DNA of 64,000 bases from Streptomyces bauhiniae (GTDB lineage: Bacteria; Actinomycetota; Actinomycetes; Streptomycetales; Streptomycetaceae): assembly GCF_004784475.1 (NCBI RefSeq), contig NZ_SRRT01000002.1:496001-560000 (forward strand). The letters run 5' to 3'. The notes below the pieces were generated by a model that saw nothing but the letters and a program-made list of their open reading frames with translations, did no database searches and had not been told where the DNA came from. Below, in pieces: positions 61,382 through 64,000 of this stretch (positions are counted from its first letter, which is position 1; each line of letters starts with the position of its first letter). The position numbers were made by a program, and so were the translations under genes.

Positions 61382-61552
61382 ATGGTTCCCCTGCTTCTGG
61401 TTCTTCTTCTGGCTCTGATTCTTTTCGGTGCGGGCTTCGCGCTCAAGGCACTGTGGTGGATCGCGGTGATCGTGCTCATCGTGTGGGTGCTCGGCTTCAT
61501 CGTGCGTCCCGCCGGCAGTGGCGGCCGCAAGGGCCGTTGGTACCGCTGGTAA
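61382..61552 (+). CDS. Small hydrophobic membrane protein
   Basis: This 56-residue protein is almost a single hydrophobic block, MVPLLLVLLLALILFGAGFA, then LKALWWIAVIVLIVWVLGFI, and a basic tail RPAGSGGRKGRWYRW. It is probably two short TM helices. Such proteins are common in streptomycetes, often with CsbD-like neighbours, and no function is established. AGGAGG lies ten bases before the ATG. The last codons are duplicated in the direct repeat that follows the stop. Confidence 0.8.
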   Translation: MVPLLLVLLLALILFGAGFALKALWWIAVIVLIVWVLGFIVRPAGSGGRKGRWYRW

Positions 61553-61573
61553 AAGTGGTACCGCTGGTAAAAG
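61538..61573. repeat. 18-bp tandem duplication over the gene end
   Basis: TGGTACCGCTGGTAAAAG occurs twice in tandem (61538-61555 and 61556-61573). The first copy encodes the terminal WYRW with its TAA; the second lies after the stop. Confidence 0.9.
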
Positions 61574-61588
61574 CACGCCCTGTGCGAT

Positions 61589-61622
61589 GAAGTGGCCCGG
61601 CCGGATTCGGCCGGGCCACTTC
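61589..61622 (+). terminator. Terminator after the hydrophobic protein gene
   Basis: A perfect 15-bp stem (61589-61603 with 61608-61622) has a 4-base loop. No other gene ends nearby on either strand. Confidence 0.8.
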
Positions 61623-61673
61623 GCTGTGCCCGGAACGGGCCTATCGCCGCGCTTGGTGGGGTACGAGGAGAAC

Positions 61674-61731
61674 GTCGGCCCCACGGGGGACCGCAGTGGA
61701 ACCTGCGACCTCCTGCCCCCGTGGGGCCGAC
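61674..61731. other. Structured palindromic intergenic element
   Basis: A 16-bp perfect stem (61674-61689 with 61716-61731) encloses 26 bases that hold a second small stem (61692-61696 with 61703-61707). It is in addition to the terminator at 61589-61622, and no gene ends beside it. It could be a small repeat element, a regulatory RNA structure, or a protection element for the next transcript. Confidence 0.55.
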
Positions 61732-61847
61732 CCGCGTCCACCGTGCCCCTCCCCCGGCGGCGTCACCCCATTGCTCCGCACCGCGTGCGCCCGTCACGGC
61801 CGCCCCGGAACGTGGTGCAGGTGTCGTCGAGCCCGTGAGGGAGAGTC

Positions 61848-62084
61848 ATGATCATCAAGTTCCTGTACGACAAGGGTCTGCGCAGCGAGCACGCCAACAC
61901 CGTCGCCTGCGCGGCCATCGGCCTGTCCATCGCGTCCTGGTTCACCTCGCGCAAGGTGGAGGCACAGGGCCTGGACCGGGCCGACCGGTGGGGCATATTC
62001 GTCGCCACCTGGCCCGCGACCTGGTTCGGCCTCGGCCAGGCGCTGAGCCAGTACGAGCGGACCGTCATCTCCTTCGGCCGCTGA
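61848..62084 (+). CDS. Small conserved-looking protein, 78 residues
   Basis: This 78-residue protein starts MIIKFLYDKGLRSEHANTVA and has an amphipathic or membrane-like segment (CAAIGLSIASWFTSRKVEAQ), then FVATWPATWFGLGQALSQYE. I do not recognise the family; the Trp- and Ala-rich part suggests membrane association. GAGGGAGAG upstream of the ATG supports it. It precedes the second SRPBCC gene by 64 bases and may be co-transcribed with it as a stress gene. Confidence 0.7.
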   Translation: MIIKFLYDKGLRSEHANTVACAAIGLSIASWFTSRKVEAQGLDRADRWGIFVATWPATWFGLGQALSQYERTVISFGR

Positions 62085-62148
62085 CGGCGAAGTCGCGGGC
62101 ACCGCACCCACACCGGCCGGAACCGGCTACAGCCAAGGAGAAAACGGC

Positions 62149-62601
62149 ATGTCGCACGTGGAAGAGTCCATCGAGGTCAACGTCCCCGTACGGGACGCCT
62201 ACAACCAGTGGACACAGTTCGAGGACTTCCCCCAGTTCATGGACGGCGTCGAGCGCATCGAGCAGCGCACCGAGTCCCTCCTGCACTGGAAGACGAAGAT
62301 CGCCGGGGTCGAGCGGGAGTTCGACGCGGAGATCGTCGAGCAGATCCCCGACGAGCGGGTCGCCTGGGCCAGCATCGGCGGGGAGGCCCGCCAGGCCGGG
62401 GTGGTCACGTTCCACCGCCTGGACGACGGCACCACCAAGGTCATGCTGCAGCTCGACTACGACCCGGAGGGTCTGGCCGAGAAGGTCGGGGACAAGCTGG
62501 GCTTCGTCAAGCGCCAGGCCACCGGCGACCTGAAGCGGTTCAAGTCCTTCATCGAGGAGCGGGGCGGCACCGCGACCGGCGAGTGGCGCGGCGAGGTCTG
62601 A
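62149..62601 (+). CDS. SRPBCC protein, copy 2
   Basis: This 150-residue START-like protein is a close paralogue of the one at 13099-13551. It begins MSHVEESIEVNVPVRDAYNQ and keeps FEDFPQFMDGVERIEQRTES and GDLKRFKSFIEERGG. By hand alignment, 21 of 150 positions differ, mostly conservative or in the charged C-terminal loops. The function is unknown. The ATG has AAGGAGAAAA upstream. It ends 14 bases before a terminator. Association with CsbD-like and hydrophobic proteins suggests general stress regulation, unlike its partner beside the glycoconjugate operon. Confidence 0.85.
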   Translation: MSHVEESIEVNVPVRDAYNQWTQFEDFPQFMDGVERIEQRTESLLHWKTKIAGVEREFDAEIVEQIPDERVAWASIGGEARQAGVVTFHRLDDGTTKVMLQLDYDPEGLAEKVGDKLGFVKRQATGDLKRFKSFIEERGGTATGEWRGEV

Positions 62602-62615
62602 GCGGATCTCCGGAC

Positions 62616-62645
62616 GAGGGGCGGGCTCACGCGAGCCCGCCCCTC
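62616..62645 (+). terminator. Terminator after the second SRPBCC gene
   Basis: A perfect 13-bp stem (62616-62628 with 62633-62645) with the 4-base loop ACGC, 14 bases after the stop. Only forward genes are nearby. Confidence 0.8.
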
Positions 62646-62658
62646 ACCGTGAAAAGAA

Positions 62659-62690
62659 TTGGACGCGGTCATGACCGACCGGATAGCTTG
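62659..62690 (+). promoter_or_regulatory. Candidate promoter with palindromic operator
   Basis: TTGGAC at 62659-62664 could be the -35, with GATAGC (62682-62687) at a 17-base spacing as the -10. Between them, CGGTCATGACCG (62666-62677) is a perfect 12-base palindrome that would block RNA polymerase when bound. It drives the leader peptide and the downstream hydrolase gene. Confidence 0.5.
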
Positions 62691-62726
62691 CACTCGACCG
62701 TGACACCGCCCGAGGAGGTGAGACCC

Positions 62727-62786
62727 ATGAACGCTGTATCGACGTGGGTGCTCCCCCTCATCCGTCACGGCCGGCGACTGACGTAG
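62727..62786 (+). CDS. Possible leader peptide, 19 residues
   Basis: A short frame MNAVSTWVLPLIRHGRRLT has an excellent GGAGGTGAG site six bases upstream, better than most genes here. It ends 49 bases before the hydrolase ATG. The peptide could be an upstream control ORF for the hydrolase or an expressed small peptide. The consecutive Arg codons and basic tail could slow ribosomes. I found no recognised family. Confidence 0.4.
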   Translation: MNAVSTWVLPLIRHGRRLT

Positions 62787-62835
62787 GTGTCGCCGGGAGC
62801 GCCTCCACAACTGGGCACTCCCGAAAGGCACCACC

Positions 62836-63591
62836 ATGAACTCTCTGCGCTTCACCGCCGAGTCGTCCTCGGACGGCATCCTCGAACGTGACTTCACCGT
62901 GGGCGACGTCCCCGGCATCCTCTGGTCCCCCGCGGCCGCCACCGGCCCCGCGCCCCTGGTCCTGATGGGCCACGGCGGCGGCGCGGCCAAGCGGCACCGC
63001 GCGATGGCGGGCCGCGCCCGCCTGCTCGTGACCGGTTGCGGCTTCCACGCCGCCGTCCTCGACGCGCCCGGCCACGGCGACCGGCCGCGTTCCGCAAGGG
63101 ACGCGGAAGACGTCGCCGCGCTGCGCCGGGCCCAGGCGGCGGGCGCACCGGAGGCCCCGGTCGTCGTCCCGTACAACGTCCGGCTGGCCGAGCAGGCCGT
63201 GCCCGAGTACCGGGCGGCGCTCGACGCCCTCCAGGAACTCCCGGAGATCGGCACCGGCGGGCCGGTGGGCTACGTCGGCATCGGCCTGGGCATGGCGATC
63301 GGAATGCCGCTGGTGGCGGCCGAGCCCCGGATCACGGCCGCGGTCTTCGGCATGACCTGGCCGGACGCCCTGTTCGAGGCGGCGAAGCGGATCACCGTCC
63401 CGGTGGAGTTCGTCATGCACTGGGACAGCGGGCGCATCCCACGCGAGGCGAGCCTCGCCCTGTTCGACACGTTCGGCTCGGCGGAGAAGTCCCTGCACGC
63501 CAACGCCGGTGAGCACGTCGCCTGGCACCCGGTGGAGGCCGACAGCGCCACCCGCTTCTTCGCCCGGCACCTCGCACCGGCCCGGCCGTGA
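62836..63591 (+). CDS. Alpha/beta hydrolase (dienelactone-hydrolase-like)
   Basis: This 251-residue protein has a compact alpha/beta-hydrolase fold. It shows APLVLMGHGGGAAKRHRAMA, then FHAAVLDAPGHGDRP. The nucleophile region is GPVGYVGIGLGMAIG, where the usual Ser is replaced by Gly in a GxGxG elbow. The acidic segment is MHWDSGRIP. The missing Ser suggests either a regulatory hydrolase-like protein or a displaced nucleophile. GAAAGG lies before the ATG. It follows a palindromic promoter and a small leader-like ORF. A terminator follows its stop. Confidence 0.75.
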   Translation: MNSLRFTAESSSDGILERDFTVGDVPGILWSPAAATGPAPLVLMGHGGGAAKRHRAMAGRARLLVTGCGFHAAVLDAPGHGDRPRSARDAEDVAALRRAQAAGAPEAPVVVPYNVRLAEQAVPEYRAALDALQELPEIGTGGPVGYVGIGLGMAIGMPLVAAEPRITAAVFGMTWPDALFEAAKRITVPVEFVMHWDSGRIPREASLALFDTFGSAEKSLHANAGEHVAWHPVEADSATRFFARHLAPARP

Positions 63592-63593
63592 GA

Positions 63594-63627
63594 CGGCGGC
63601 GCCCGGTGCACTCACCGGGCGCCGCCG
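63594..63627. terminator. Bidirectional terminator
   Basis: A perfect 15-bp stem (63594-63608 with 63613-63627) with loop CACT lies between the convergent hydrolase and TPP-enzyme genes. Confidence 0.85.
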
Positions 63628-63639
63628 CGGCGGTCCTCC

Positions 63640-64000
63640 CTACCGGCCCGAACTCGACAGGTTCTCCTTGACCTTGGCGATGGCGAACCCCCAGCCCTGC
63701 TGAACGGTCGCCTTGCCGGGTACGGCGATCTCGTCGGGGTTGGTGAGCACGTCCAGCAGGACGGGGCCCGGCTCGGCGAACGCGCGCTTCACCGCGTCGG
63801 TCAGTTCCTCGGGCCGGGTGACCCGGATGCCGGTGATGCCGAGGGCCTGGGCGACGGCCGCGAAGTCCGGGTTGTCGAGGACCGTGCCGAACTCCGGCAG
63901 CCCGGCCTGTTCCTGCTCCAGCTTGACCATGCCGAGGCGCTGGTTGTCGAAGACGACGAGCTTGACCGGCAACTGCTCGGTACGGATGGTCATCAGGTCG
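63640..64000 (-). CDS. poxB: Pyruvate oxidase/dehydrogenase (PoxB-like), 3' end only
   Basis: Only the C-terminal 120 residues are visible; the gene continues past the window's right edge. The frame begins DLMTIRTEQLPVKLVVFDNQ and has RLGMVKLEQEQAGLPEFGTV, then DNPDFAAVAQALGITGIRVT, and ends with KVKENLSSSGR. These are the C-terminal TPP-binding domain segments of pyruvate oxidase and quinone-dependent pyruvate dehydrogenase. The enzyme would decarboxylate pyruvate to acetate and CO2 with reduction of a quinone or oxygen. Acetate made here could feed the glyoxylate genes elsewhere in the window. A bidirectional terminator follows its stop. Confidence 0.85.
   Translation of the reverse strand, partial: DLMTIRTEQLPVKLVVFDNQRLGMVKLEQEQAGLPEFGTVLDNPDFAAVAQALGITGIRVTRPEELTDAVKRAFAEPGPVLLDVLTNPDEIAVPGKATVQQGWGFAIAKVKENLSSSGR

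Overview
The window looks like a chromosomal segment of a Streptomyces-type actinomycete. The GC content is very high, most ORFs show extreme third-position GC, and GTG starts and GTGA/ATGA stop-start overlaps are common. Secreted polysaccharide hydrolases, a CebR-type operator (46962-46975), STAS and PP2C regulators, a DUF3140 protein and several apparently leaderless promoters support this. I saw no rRNA, tRNA, CRISPR array, IS element or prophage. This assignment comes from sequence style and family content, not from a database search.

Region 1-9.6 kb holds the end of a secreted Ig-like protein, a STAS protein, an SDR/phosphomannose-isomerase pair, a decayed amidohydrolase, small unknown genes, a TetR/quinone-oxidoreductase pair around a palindrome, a C-terminally shortened methyltransferase and a HIT-like protein. 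Region 9.7-15.8 kb has a relic copy of a phosphatase locus with an internal inversion (9693-9869) and a tightly coupled four-gene operon: acyl-CoA dehydrogenase-like, PIG-L deacetylase, methyltransferase, glycosyltransferase 2. Its parent phosphatase lies at 13722-14495. Region 15.8-31.2 kb is mixed housekeeping and regulation: MarR/hydrolase, a PLP enzyme, a HAD phosphatase, an FUSC-type membrane protein, a Ser/Thr kinase, a glutaryl-CoA-dehydrogenase-like enzyme, a secreted beta-propeller/Ig protein and a VOC protein.

Region 29.8-35.3 kb is a glyoxylate-shunt locus: a RamB/ScfR-type regulator, divergent isocitrate lyase and malate synthase, and a broken 3-hydroxyacyl-CoA dehydrogenase. The intergenic region carries two RamB-like sites in inverted orientation. 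Region 36.5-50 kb is rich in carbohydrate-active enzymes: a GH87-like alpha-1,3-glucanase, GH12 and GH6 cellulases with a CebR box, and a GH2 enzyme with AbfB domains. Between them lies a LysR-controlled operon of an acetoacetate-decarboxylase-type enzyme, a hydroxyacyl dehydrogenase and a family III CoA-transferase.

Region 50-64 kb is sensory and stress related. It contains a double alpha/beta-hydrolase with a MerR regulator, a 991-residue membrane protein ending in an amino-acid-receptor-like binding domain, a bacteriophytochrome histidine kinase, a response regulator and a GAF/PP2C phosphatase. Small stress-type proteins follow (CsbD, a hydrophobic peptide, and a second SRPBCC protein 86% identical to the one at 13099-13551). 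The window ends inside a pyruvate-oxidase-type TPP enzyme.

The best candidates for less-described biology are the four-gene GT2/PIG-L/methyltransferase/dehydrogenase operon, the decarboxylase/dehydrogenase/CoA-transferase operon, the phytochrome-receptor island, and the structured intergenic element at 61674-61731.
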